Part shown: positions 8,061 to 16,029 of the stretch, one piece after another
Layout of the letters: the number at the start of each line of letters is the position of its first letter
Numbering within the stretch: position 1 is the first letter of the stretch
NCBI GenBank assembly: GCA_937980205.1
Contig: CALJKW010000033.1
Location: 1-64,000, forward strand
Reading direction: 5' to 3'
Length of the DNA stretch: 64,000 bases
Origin: an uncultured Myxococcales bacterium
GTDB lineage: Bacteria; Myxococcota; Myxococcia; Myxococcales; Myxococcaceae
Program-made: the position numbers and the translations under genes
Notes under the pieces: model-generated
Told to the model about the DNA's origin: nothing
Databases searched by the model: none
What the model saw: the letters and a program-made list of their open reading frames with translations, nothing else

Positions 8061-8116
8061 GCGCGCCGAGCCCGAAAAAGGGAGATGCCGCCGCGCGGCG
8101 GGTCACCCGCTGATCG

Positions 8117-9694
8117 TCACTCCGAGAAGTCGGCCTCGACGAGAATCGCGTGCACCTGCGTGACGCCGCCGTCGGCCTGGAACCCGACCTGAACCGGCAC
8201 GCTCGCGAGCGAGGTCCCCGGGGTCCACGCATTCGTGAGCGAGAAGCGGACGTCCTGTGGGCCGCTCGGCATCGCGTACGTGGTCGCCGGCGTGAAGCCC
8301 GGCACCGGCTCACCCGCGCTCGCCTTCACCTGCATGACATAGCGGATGGCGTTCGGCTGAGGTTCCGGCGGCACGCCCGCGTCGACGAGCACGTGACTCA
8401 GGTACGCGCCGACGTCTCCGGCTCTCTGGATGATCCAGGCCTGGTTGTCGGGCGGCCAGTCATTCAGCTGCGCGGAGAAGTCGGTGGCCGGGCCGCAGGG
8501 CGGCGCCGTGCCCATCTGGCAGGTGAACGCCGCCGGGTTGACGTGCTGCCCGCGGCCGGCGAGCGGCAGGCGCCTCACGCGTCCCGGCCCGATGGGGTAG
8601 TCGGCGGCGTTCGTCGAGAAGGCGAGGTCGTCGTAGCGCGCGGTGAACGCGCCGTTGAAGCCGGTCGCTCCGCGGCCGAGGCGAACCGCATGGACGCGGC
8701 CGCCCGGCCCCTGCGCGAGGTTGACGGTGCTGCTGTCCACGCCGTCGAACATCCAGCGTGCGACGGGGACCGTGAGGTCGAGCAACAGGTCGATGCGGTG
8801 CCATTGACCGACGGTGTAGTTGCGCAGCGTCGAGAGATTCGAGCCGAGCCGGTAGGTCATCTGTGAGACGTCCGCCGAGACGCTGAACACGCCTGCGTCG
8901 GTCTCGAACGACATGATGTTCGTCAGCGCGCCGACGCTCTCGACGAGCACGTAGAAGCGCGCGACGATCACCTGCGCCGGAGGAGTCGGCACGACCTCCC
9001 AGTACACCTCCGCGCCCGTCATGGCGGTCGTGAGGCGCAGCGCCGCGCTGCCGTTGCGCCCGAGAGGACTGCTCTCGATGCCCGCCGTCCCCGACGTGTA
9101 GTTCGCGTTCACCGGAGTCCGGTCCCCGATGGTGAAGTCGCGCTGCTCGAAGCCCGTGACGAAGTCCGGGCTCGGCCGGTTGCGGATCGGACCGATCGCC
9201 GGCGACCTCAACTGCAGACCGAGGCCCGCGTCATCGACCGCGGTGACGTCGACGCGCAGCAGCTCTCCGACGTCTCGAGCGACCGGCACGTACTGCGGTC
9301 CCGCGCCGACGGGACGTGCGCCGCCATCTGCGCTGACCGCCTGCCAGAAGTACTGGAAGCTCACCGCGTTGATCCAGACGCCCGCGTCCGCAGTGAACGG
9401 CTGCCCGACCTGCGGGAAGCCTGAGACGCTCGGCCCGGCGTCGGGCACCACCTTGGACGTCGCGCTGGAGCCGCCGCCGGTCGCGTCGCCGCCGCCGTTC
9501 GAGACACCGCCGCCAGTCGAGACACCGCCGCCGGTCGCCACGCCGCCACCGTTGGCGCTGCCTCCGCCGGTCGCGCCTCCTCCGGCGCCGGCGTCGGGGC
9601 ACTGATCCGGGTTGTTCACGCAGTACGCGCGCTCCGCTGCGTCGAAGTCGAAGCACGCGCTCAGCGCCAACGCGACGAGGGCTACCCGCTTCAA
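8117..9694 (-). CDS. Secreted lipoprotein with Gly-rich linker and LamG-like domain
   Basis: 525 aa from a TTG start that overlaps the upstream gene's stop in TTGA, so translation is probably coupled. The N-terminus KRVALVALALSACFDF is a lipoprotein signal (LSAC). A low-complexity linker with repeated TGGG/SGGG blocks follows (residues about 32-75). The remainder is beta-rich; FTARYDDLAFS, VGQWHRIDLLLDL and ARFYVLVESVG resemble concanavalin/LamG-like folds. No catalytic motif was recognised. The TTG is the only start that keeps the signal peptide. Pairing with the upstream membrane protein suggests a shared envelope role. Confidence 0.7.
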   Translation of the reverse strand: MKRVALVALALSACFDFDAAERAYCVNNPDQCPDAGAGGGATGGGSANGGGVATGGGVSTGGGVSNGGGDATGGGSSATSKVVPDAGPSVSGFPQVGQPFTADAGVWINAVSFQYFWQAVSADGGARPVGAGPQYVPVARDVGELLRVDVTAVDDAGLGLQLRSPAIGPIRNRPSPDFVTGFEQRDFTIGDRTPVNANYTSGTAGIESSPLGRNGSAALRLTTAMTGAEVYWEVVPTPPAQVIVARFYVLVESVGALTNIMSFETDAGVFSVSADVSQMTYRLGSNLSTLRNYTVGQWHRIDLLLDLTVPVARWMFDGVDSSTVNLAQGPGGRVHAVRLGRGATGFNGAFTARYDDLAFSTNAADYPIGPGRVRRLPLAGRGQHVNPAAFTCQMGTAPPCGPATDFSAQLNDWPPDNQAWIIQRAGDVGAYLSHVLVDAGVPPEPQPNAIRYVMQVKASAGEPVPGFTPATTYAMPSGPQDVRFSLTNAWTPGTSLASVPVQVGFQADGGVTQVHAILVEADFSE

Positions 9695-10404
9695 TCGAAC
9701 ACCCCGGTGAACCCGATGATCGCGCCGCCGGCGATCGCCGCGAGGCCGACGCCGAGGAACACGATGCCGAGCACGTTCTGCGTCTGCGCAGTCCCTCGCG
9801 CGGCGACGAGCTGGTCGTAGCTCTCGAAGCGCGGCATGCCCGACTGAATGCGCGAGTGCGTCGTTCCGGCGAGCACGTAGCAGACGATGCCCGCGACGAG
9901 CAGGGCGCCTCCCGCGATGGCGGGCACGAGCCAGGCCTTCGAAGACTTCGCCTTCGCCGTCGGCGCGAGCTTCTCGGACAGGTTGCTCGCCGCACCCGAG
10001 AGAAAGTCGAGCACCTCGGGCTCGGTCTTGACGCGCGCCGAGTAGAGCCCGAGCAGCCGGCTGTCGGAGCCGACGATCTTCACCTGCACCGCGAGCTCGT
10101 CGCCGACCTTGGCGACGCTGCCCAGCACGATGCCGGCGACGTCGAGGGCTCCCGCGAGCTCGGCGAGGCAGCTCGACCCTTCGGCGCTGCACCCGAGCAG
10201 CTGCCGCTGCCGCTCGGCGCCGAGCATGGCGGCCATCTCGGACTGCGTGACGACGCGCACGGCGCCGATCGCGTTGAGCTGGTCGGCGAAGTAGTCGGAG
10301 AAGAACTCCGCGCGGCTGGGCTCCACGCCAACCCCGCTGAAGCCTGCTGCGGCAAGTCGTGGCGTGGACGGTGCGGTCGCGGCGAGCAGCACGAGGAGCA
10401 GCAC
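9691..10404 (-). CDS. Envelope protein with one C-terminal membrane region
   Basis: 237 aa, GTG start. It has a short hydrophobic N-terminus (LLLVLLAATAPS), then a periplasmic domain like CsgG/TolB-N-type or FlgO-like sensors: FSDYFADQLNAIGAVRVVTQSEMAAMLGAERQRQL and IVLGSVAKVGDELAVQVKIV are separated by C-x(5,6)-C. This alternation (find protein, compute value, integrate) is common in myxobacterial outer-membrane-associated proteins. Two hydrophobic segments follow (WLVPAIAGGALLVAGIVCYVLA and VLGIVFLGVGLAAIAGGAIIGF). Its stop overlaps the next gene. The promoter region is filled by a palindromic repeat. Confidence 0.65.
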   Translation of the reverse strand: MLLLVLLAATAPSTPRLAAAGFSGVGVEPSRAEFFSDYFADQLNAIGAVRVVTQSEMAAMLGAERQRQLLGCSAEGSSCLAELAGALDVAGIVLGSVAKVGDELAVQVKIVGSDSRLLGLYSARVKTEPEVLDFLSGAASNLSEKLAPTAKAKSSKAWLVPAIAGGALLVAGIVCYVLAGTTHSRIQSGMPRFESYDQLVAARGTAQTQNVLGIVFLGVGLAAIAGGAIIGFTGVFD

Positions 10405-10425
10405 GAGGCCGCAGCGTAGTGCGCC

Positions 10426-10504
10426 AAAAAGGGGACAGGCCCCATTTTCTCAAACGCTCGAAACGACTGGGCTGCGCAGAAATGGGGCCTGTCCCCTTTT
10501 TTTT
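10426..10504. repeat. Long palindromic intergenic repeat (GGGGACAGGCCCCATTT type)
   Basis: Arms 10426-10447 and 10480-10504 are near-perfect reverse complements (AAAAAGGGGACAGGCCCCATTT against its complement with extra T), enclosing about 32 bases. Both ends run into A or T tracts, so it resembles a bidirectional terminator. It fills almost the whole gap between two divergent genes, ending 2 bases before the ATG at 10507. From memory, the same core appears as dispersed intergenic repeats in several deltaproteobacterial genomes; copy number here is unknown. Confidence 0.75.
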
Positions 10505-10506
10505 GT

Positions 10507-11460
10507 ATGAGCTTCCCGAGCGTGGTCCCGCCGCTGCACAAACGCATCAAGCGCTTCGTCCGCTACGGCCTCGTGCGCGCCGCGCTCGCGCTCGTGTCGC
10601 TGCTCCCGCTGCGGCTCGCCTCGTCGCTCGGCGCGTGGTTCGGCCGCCTCGCCTTCGCAGTCGCGGGCAAGGAGCGCAGGAAGGCCCTCGCCTCGCTCGC
10701 GCGCGCCGGGCTGCCGGCCGAGACCGCGCGCGCCTGCTTCGAGCACCTCGGCCGCGCCGCCTTCGAGCTCGCGTGCATCGCGCAGATCGATCGCCGCTTC
10801 GACGAGGTCGTCGAGTGGCCGGCCCCAGACCGCGCCGTCCTCGACGCCGCGCTCGACCGCGGGCGTGGAGTCGTCTTCGTCAGCGCCCACCTCGGCAACT
10901 GGGAGCTGCTCGCCCGCCGCGTCTCGCACGCCGGCTACCCGTGCCACACCATCGCCAAGGAGACCACCGACCCGCGCACCACCGCGCTCGTCGAGCGCTT
11001 CCGCGCCTCGGCGAAGCTGCAGAGCATCTGGCGAGGCCGCGAGGGCGCCGCCCGCGCGATGCTCCGCGTGCTCAAGGGCAACGGCATTCTCGGCCTGCTC
11101 ATCGATCAGGACACCGACGTGCAGAGCGTCTGGGTCGACTTCTTCGGCCACCCGGCGAAGACGCCGCGCGCCGCCGCCGATCTCGCGCTGCGCCTCGGCT
11201 CAGCCGTCGTCCTCGGCTTCTGCGCGCGCGTCGCCGACGGCCCACGCTACCGGCTCTCGATGGTCGAGGTGCCCACCGACGGCCTCGACGCGCACCAGCT
11301 CACTGCGAAGCTCACGCAGCTCATCGAGGCGAAGATCCGCGAAGCCCCCGCACAGTGGGTGTGGATGCACCAGCGCTGGAAGAGCCCTACTCCGCCAGAG
11401 GGAGCAGCGCCTTCGCCTCTTCCAGCTGGCGCTCCACCGCCGCGTGCGCCCGCTGGGTGA
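10507..11460 (+). CDS. LpxL/HtrB-type lysophospholipid/lipid A acyltransferase
   Basis: 317 aa. The HX4D/E catalytic motif is seen in VFVSAHLGNWELLARR, and a later GNGILGLLIDQD with FFGHPAKTP matches the LpxL/HtrB (lysophospholipid acyltransferase, LABLAT) family, which transfers a secondary acyl chain to lipid A at the inner membrane. QWVWMHQRWK near the C-terminus is also typical. An N-terminal hydrophobic anchor is present. The first ATG follows a palindromic repeat by 2 bases with no room for a ribosome site, so the true start may be further in or the mRNA leaderless. The last 74 bases overlap the convergent plsC-like gene and encode a low-complexity Pro tail. Confidence 0.88.
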   Translation: MSFPSVVPPLHKRIKRFVRYGLVRAALALVSLLPLRLASSLGAWFGRLAFAVAGKERRKALASLARAGLPAETARACFEHLGRAAFELACIAQIDRRFDEVVEWPAPDRAVLDAALDRGRGVVFVSAHLGNWELLARRVSHAGYPCHTIAKETTDPRTTALVERFRASAKLQSIWRGREGAARAMLRVLKGNGILGLLIDQDTDVQSVWVDFFGHPAKTPRAAADLALRLGSAVVLGFCARVADGPRYRLSMVEVPTDGLDAHQLTAKLTQLIEAKIREAPAQWVWMHQRWKSPTPPEGAAPSPLPAGAPPPRAPAG

Positions 11461-12109
11461 GCGTGTCGCGATCGGCGTGCGTCAGGCCGGTGGTGTCGAT
11501 CGGATCTCCGATGACGAGCGCGGCGGGCCTCGGCCGCACCGCGAGCGTGCCCTTCGGCAGGATCTCGTGCGTGCCGGCGAGCGCGGCGGGCACCAGCGGC
11601 ACCTGCGCGTCGATGGCGAAGATCGCCGCGCCCTTCTTGAACGGCCGGAGCACGCCGTCGTCCGAGCGCGTCCCTTCCGCGTAGAAGACGATCGACACGC
11701 GCGTGCGCACCGCCTCGACCGCCTCGGCGAGCAGCTTCTTGTCGTGCTCGCCTCCGCTGCGATCGACGATGACGTTGCCGGCGATGCGCATCGCCTGGCC
11801 GAAGATGGGGATCTTCGTGAGCTCCTTCTTCGCCACGAAGCGCATGTGCCGCCGCACGTGCCGGAAGATGACGAGCGAGTCGAAGTGCGACTGGTGGTTC
11901 ACCGCGAGCACGAAGTTGCCGGGCGGCAGCTTCTCGACGCCGCGCGCGATGGTCTTCACGCCAGCGACCTTCAAGATCGACGACGCCCACGCGAACAGCG
12001 CCTTGTCCGCCGCGTTCTCGTCGTACAGCGACAGCCCCATCACCACCGGAGAGAAGAAGCCGGTGAGGCCTGCGGCTGCGGGTCCGGCGATGAGTGAGCG
12101 GAGATCCAC
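11387..12109 (-). CDS. plsC: 1-acyl-sn-glycerol-3-phosphate acyltransferase (PlsC family)
   Basis: 240 aa. PlsC motifs in order: NHQSHFD (His72-x4-Asp77), VAKKELTKIPIFG, YAEGTRSDDG and VPLVPAALAG. The enzyme acylates lysophosphatidate in phospholipid synthesis at the inner membrane. Its start lies 7 bases after the stop of the EpmA gene on the same strand, so they are probably co-transcribed. The 3' end overlaps the convergent LpxL-like gene, another acyltransferase. Confidence 0.88.
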   Translation of the reverse strand: MDLRSLIAGPAAAGLTGFFSPVVMGLSLYDENAADKALFAWASSILKVAGVKTIARGVEKLPPGNFVLAVNHQSHFDSLVIFRHVRRHMRFVAKKELTKIPIFGQAMRIAGNVIVDRSGGEHDKKLLAEAVEAVRTRVSIVFYAEGTRSDDGVLRPFKKGAAIFAIDAQVPLVPAALAGTHEILPKGTLAVRPRPAALVIGDPIDTTGLTHADRDTLTQRAHAAVERQLEEAKALLPLAE

Positions 12110-12116
12110 GGTCTTT

Positions 12117-13037
12117 CTAAAAGTCCTTCGCGGGGAAGAGGAGGACGTCGGCGATGCTCGCCGCTCCCACGAGCAACATCAACACCCGATCGACGCCGAC
12201 CGCGATGCCCGAGCACTGCGGCATGCGCCCCACCGCCTCGAGGAACCTCTCGTCGATGGGAAACGCCGGCCGGCCGGCCGCGCGCCGCTGCCGCTGCTCG
12301 TCCTCGAACCGGCGGCGCTGCTCGGCCGCGTCGTTGAGCTCCGAGAAGCCGTTCGCGAGCTCCACGCCGCGCGCGTAGAGCTCCACCCGCTCGGCGACGT
12401 CGCCCCGGACGCGCGCGAGCGACGCCATCGACGCCGGGTACTCGGTGATGAAGGTGGGGCGAAGAAGCTTCGGCTCCACGCGGTCGAGGAAGATTCGGAA
12501 GAAGACGTCGTCCCACGTGTCGTCGTCGCGCGCGCGGACGGCCGCGGCCTTCGCGAACGACGCCGCGTCCGCGTGCTTCGTCCAGTCGACGCCGGCGTGC
12601 CGCAGCATCGCCTCGCGCACCGTCAGCCGCTCGAACGGAGCCTCGGCCGCGAACAGGCCGCCGGCGGCCGCGAGCGCGCCCTCGGTGTCCTTCATGATCT
12701 GCTCGTACGTCGCGCCCGGCCGGTACAGCTCGAGCATCGTGAACTCGGGGTTGTGCGTGCTCGACGCGGGCTCGTCGCGGAACACCTTGCAGAGCTGGAA
12801 GATCGGCGGGCAGCCGGCGTCCGCGAGCAGCCGCTTCATCGCGTACTCGGGGCTCGTGTGCAGGTAGCGCGCGTGCCCATCCAGCTTGAACGGGTCGATG
12901 TGCGGCTCGAGGCCCGGCAGCGGCACCATCGCCGGCGTCTCGACCTCGAGGAAGCCGCTCGACGCGAACCAGCCCCGCAGCGCGGCGTACAGCTTCGCGC
13001 GGGCGCGCGCGTTCGACCATTGCAGCTCCGTCGGCAT
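12117..13037 (-). CDS. epmA: EF-P lysine lysyltransferase EpmA (GenX/PoxA)
   Basis: 306 aa, a class II lysyl-tRNA-synthetase catalytic core without the anticodon-binding domain. Class II motifs: FLEVETPAMVPLPG with HTSPEYAMKRLL (motif 1 region), FRDEPASSTHNPEFTMLE (motif 2) and GIAVGVDRVLMLLVGA (motif 3). Length matches EpmA rather than LysS (about 500 aa). The family attaches beta-lysine to a lysine of elongation factor P. EF-P and EpmB are not in this window. The start at 13037 is the first Met before conserved sequence; the longer open frame is antisense to the next gene. Confidence 0.92.
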   Translation of the reverse strand: MPTELQWSNARARAKLYAALRGWFASSGFLEVETPAMVPLPGLEPHIDPFKLDGHARYLHTSPEYAMKRLLADAGCPPIFQLCKVFRDEPASSTHNPEFTMLELYRPGATYEQIMKDTEGALAAAGGLFAAEAPFERLTVREAMLRHAGVDWTKHADAASFAKAAAVRARDDDTWDDVFFRIFLDRVEPKLLRPTFITEYPASMASLARVRGDVAERVELYARGVELANGFSELNDAAEQRRRFEDEQRQRRAAGRPAFPIDERFLEAVGRMPQCSGIAVGVDRVLMLLVGAASIADVLLFPAKDF

Positions 13038-13086
13038 CGGTTTTTCGCAGATACAGCGGTTTGTGGTTCGTGGATACTCCGCGCCA

Positions 13087-16029
13087 ATGCGCCTCTTCAT
13101 CGTGATTCTCTTCCTCGCGTGCGCGTGTGTCGGCTCGCCTCCGGTCCCCTGCACGGACTGCGACGGCAAGTGCGTGGACCTGCAGACCGACTCCCGCAAC
13201 TGCGGGGCGTGCGGCACCGCCTGCGCCGCCGGCTCGGTGTGCCGCGAAGGTAAGTGCGGACTCTCCTGCGGCTCCGGCCTCACGGCGTGCACGGACCGCT
13301 GCGTGAACACGCAGGTCGACCCGATGAACTGCGGCGGCTGCGGCACCACGTGCCAGGCCAACGAGACGTGCTCGATGGGCCTGTGCACGAGCGTGTGCCC
13401 GATGGGCACGCAGATCTGCAGCGGCGGCTGCGTGAATGTGCAGACCGACTCGTCGAACTGCGGCATGTGCGGCATGGCGTGCACCGCGACGCAGCGCTGC
13501 GTGACCGGCACCTGCCGCGACGTGTGCGGTGCGGGGACGGCGGCGTGCCCCGGCGCGGGCGGCTCCACCGTCTGCGCGCAGCTCGCGAACGACCCGGCGA
13601 ACTGCGGCGGCTGCGGCATCACCTGCGCGGCCGGCGTGTGCTCCGACGGCCAGTGCCTCGGCGGCGCGGTGAACGTCATGGCGCCCGACGCCGGCATGGA
13701 CGGAGGCATCGCGCCCATCAACCTCTCCCTCACCAACCTCGGCTCGCGCAGCTGCGCGCAGGGCGGCGAGATGGTGCGCTACTCGGTCACCGCGCTGAGC
13801 TCGACGATGGTGACCGTCACGCCTGCCCCGGCGGCAGGCTGCCTCTCGCCGGGAGACGAGGTCCTGCTCATCAACCAGCAGGGCACCGCGACCGCGAACG
13901 CGAACGTCGGCAACTGGGAGCTGCTCAGGGTCTTCTCCGTCGCCAACGACGTCGTGATGTTGGCCGCCGCGAAGACGAAGTTCTATGGCGCGACCGCGAT
14001 GATGGACGACGGCCTCGGCACGGCCGCGACGGACCAGCGCGTCACGCTGCAGCGCGTGCCGGCGTTCACCACGTTCACGCAGGTGGGCGGCACCCTCACC
14101 GCCGACGCGTGGGACGGCACCGGCGGCGGCGTCTTCGCGGTGCGCGCCACCGAGCGCATCACGGTCGCGGGCGTCGTCGACATGGCCGGCAAGGGCTACG
14201 CGGGTGGGCCGCGCACGACGACGGTGAACACCACCGGCCAGCAGGGCGAGTCCATCGGCGGCCGCGGCAGCGCCGACGATCGCAACTTCTTCGGAGCCGG
14301 CGGCGGCGGTCGCGGCGAGAACACCAACTGCGGCCCCAACAACACCTTCGGCTACGGAGGCGGCGGCGCGGGACACCTCTTCCCCGGCGCCCGCGGAGCG
14401 ACCCACGCCTGCGTCGGGCGCGGCGGCGCCCCCGTCGGCACGCACCTGCTCTCGCGCATCCTCCTCGGCAGCGGCGGAGCGGCCGGCGGCGCCGACAACG
14501 AGCTCATGAACAACCCACCCGGAGGCGCCGGCGGGCGCGGCGGCGGCATCGTCATGCTGCTCGCTCCGACGGTGACGGTCACCGGCCGCGTCGACGTCAG
14601 CGGCGCGGCGGGTGAAGGCGACGGACCCGGCGGCTGCGCCACGATGTCGACGTCGACGACCTCGTGCTGGGACTTCTCCGGCACCGGCGGCGGAGGCGCG
14701 GGCGGCTCGTTCTACACCTCGGCGCTCAGCTTCAGCGGCAAGGCGCGCGTGCGCTGGGGCGGCGGGCGCGGAGGCGTCGGCGGCAACGGCACTGCGTTCA
14801 ACACCAACGGCGGCGCCGGCTCGCCCGGCCGCGTGCTGCCGCTGCCCGTCTCGTGCAACGACGTCGACCCTGCGATGGGCGACGGTGAGTACCTGTTCGC
14901 CTACGACGGTGACGCGAGCCGGCCGTACCTCGCGTACTGCCACGTCCTCGGAGCGACCTCCGGCGGCATGTACCTCACGCTGCCGAACCAGACCGGTGCA
15001 TCGAACGAGAGCTTCACCGTCGGCTCGCGGTGGGCCAACGTCGGCTGCCCCAATTGCAGCCAGGGCACGACGGTGCGCACGCGGTTTCAGAGGGTCCGGT
15101 TCGATCCCTCGACCCACCGCGTTTTCCCGAGCGACCACACCTTCTCCACGTCGCAGGGCGTTCTTCAGGGTCAGGTGCAAGCGGGCGGTGGCGGCCCGAT
15201 CACCCGCATCGATCGCATCGACTGGGGTGTCGCCACCGCGTGCGAGTTCGGCCAGCCCGACGGCAGGGCGAACCTCGACCTCCGTGGCACTCCGTTCCGG
15301 TTGACCACGGCGAATGCGTGGACACTGAGTGGCGCCAGCCCATCAGGGACCTCCACCTTCTCCTTCGACCGCCAGGTCGCGAACATCACCGGCGGCGGCT
15401 TCTGCGGCGACAACGTCAACCGCGTCTTCCCGGCGCGCGAGCACGAGCTCGAGTACTTCGCGCCGCGCGCGAGCTGCATGGCCGTGAAGACCGCCTACCC
15501 CATGGCGACCGACAACGCCGCCTTCGCGGTCTCGCTGCCCGAGATGCCGGCCTTCCCGCTCGCGTGCGATCTCGCGTTCGACGGCGGCGGCTGGGCGCTC
15601 TTGAACGCGAGCGCCACGCTGGGAGCCGGGGCGTCGGAAGAGGCCGTCCCCGTGCTGAGCGGAGCCGGCACCCGCCACATCCCCACCGGGCTGATGCGGC
15701 TCATCGCGGCCGACGCCACGCGCGTGCACCTGCGAACGCAGGGGCAGGCGAACACCCGCTCGTTCACGACCATCGCCGGCTCGACGCCGATCGTGAACCT
15801 GCGCCTCGCGCAGATGCTCAACATCGACCCGTTCAGCATCAACGACTACCAGGGGCCGATCACGACCGTCATGCCGAGCGTGCTGACCCGCGTCTGCGCG
15901 ATCGCGCCGCGCTCGTGGCCGAGCGTGTACCACGCGTGTGGAAACGGCTCCGGCCTCCACTGGCTGAACGACGCCAGCCTCTGGCAGAACAACGCCGCGC
16001 CCGAGAACCTCGAGCTGTACGTTCGGTGA
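13087..16029 (+). CDS. Surface lipoprotein with Cys-rich repeats, GON-like and fibrinogen-like domains
   Basis: 980 aa. The N-terminus MRLFIVILFLACACVG looks like a lipoprotein signal. Residues about 20-195 carry four to five Cys-rich units of the form D...NCG.CG..C....C..G.C, common in myxobacterial exported proteins. A long Gly-rich, beta-helix-like part follows (about 215-590; VDMAGKGYAG, GGAGGRGGGIVML). Residues about 595-660 (SCNDVDPAMGDGEYLFAYDG, LAYCHVLG) match the pattern of the GON domain known from animal ADAMTS proteases. About 820-980 (ACDLAFDGGGWALLN, W..N) resembles the fibrinogen C-terminal GGGW motif. Probably a cell-surface adhesin; ligand unknown. Confidence 0.75.
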   Translation: MRLFIVILFLACACVGSPPVPCTDCDGKCVDLQTDSRNCGACGTACAAGSVCREGKCGLSCGSGLTACTDRCVNTQVDPMNCGGCGTTCQANETCSMGLCTSVCPMGTQICSGGCVNVQTDSSNCGMCGMACTATQRCVTGTCRDVCGAGTAACPGAGGSTVCAQLANDPANCGGCGITCAAGVCSDGQCLGGAVNVMAPDAGMDGGIAPINLSLTNLGSRSCAQGGEMVRYSVTALSSTMVTVTPAPAAGCLSPGDEVLLINQQGTATANANVGNWELLRVFSVANDVVMLAAAKTKFYGATAMMDDGLGTAATDQRVTLQRVPAFTTFTQVGGTLTADAWDGTGGGVFAVRATERITVAGVVDMAGKGYAGGPRTTTVNTTGQQGESIGGRGSADDRNFFGAGGGGRGENTNCGPNNTFGYGGGGAGHLFPGARGATHACVGRGGAPVGTHLLSRILLGSGGAAGGADNELMNNPPGGAGGRGGGIVMLLAPTVTVTGRVDVSGAAGEGDGPGGCATMSTSTTSCWDFSGTGGGGAGGSFYTSALSFSGKARVRWGGGRGGVGGNGTAFNTNGGAGSPGRVLPLPVSCNDVDPAMGDGEYLFAYDGDASRPYLAYCHVLGATSGGMYLTLPNQTGASNESFTVGSRWANVGCPNCSQGTTVRTRFQRVRFDPSTHRVFPSDHTFSTSQGVLQGQVQAGGGGPITRIDRIDWGVATACEFGQPDGRANLDLRGTPFRLTTANAWTLSGASPSGTSTFSFDRQVANITGGGFCGDNVNRVFPAREHELEYFAPRASCMAVKTAYPMATDNAAFAVSLPEMPAFPLACDLAFDGGGWALLNASATLGAGASEEAVPVLSGAGTRHIPTGLMRLIAADATRVHLRTQGQANTRSFTTIAGSTPIVNLRLAQMLNIDPFSINDYQGPITTVMPSVLTRVCAIAPRSWPSVYHACGNGSGLHWLNDASLWQNNAAPENLELYVR

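Noticed and set aside
9470..9600. Short tandem GGC-rich repeats, considered as a CRISPR or satellite
   Set aside because: They are in-frame TGGG/SGGG codons of a lipoprotein linker; no spacers or conserved repeat unit. No CRISPR array was seen anywhere in the window.
12040..15180. 1046-codon minus-strand open frame
   Set aside because: Antisense to the Cys-rich/GON protein and in another frame of epmA; composition is that of a shadow.
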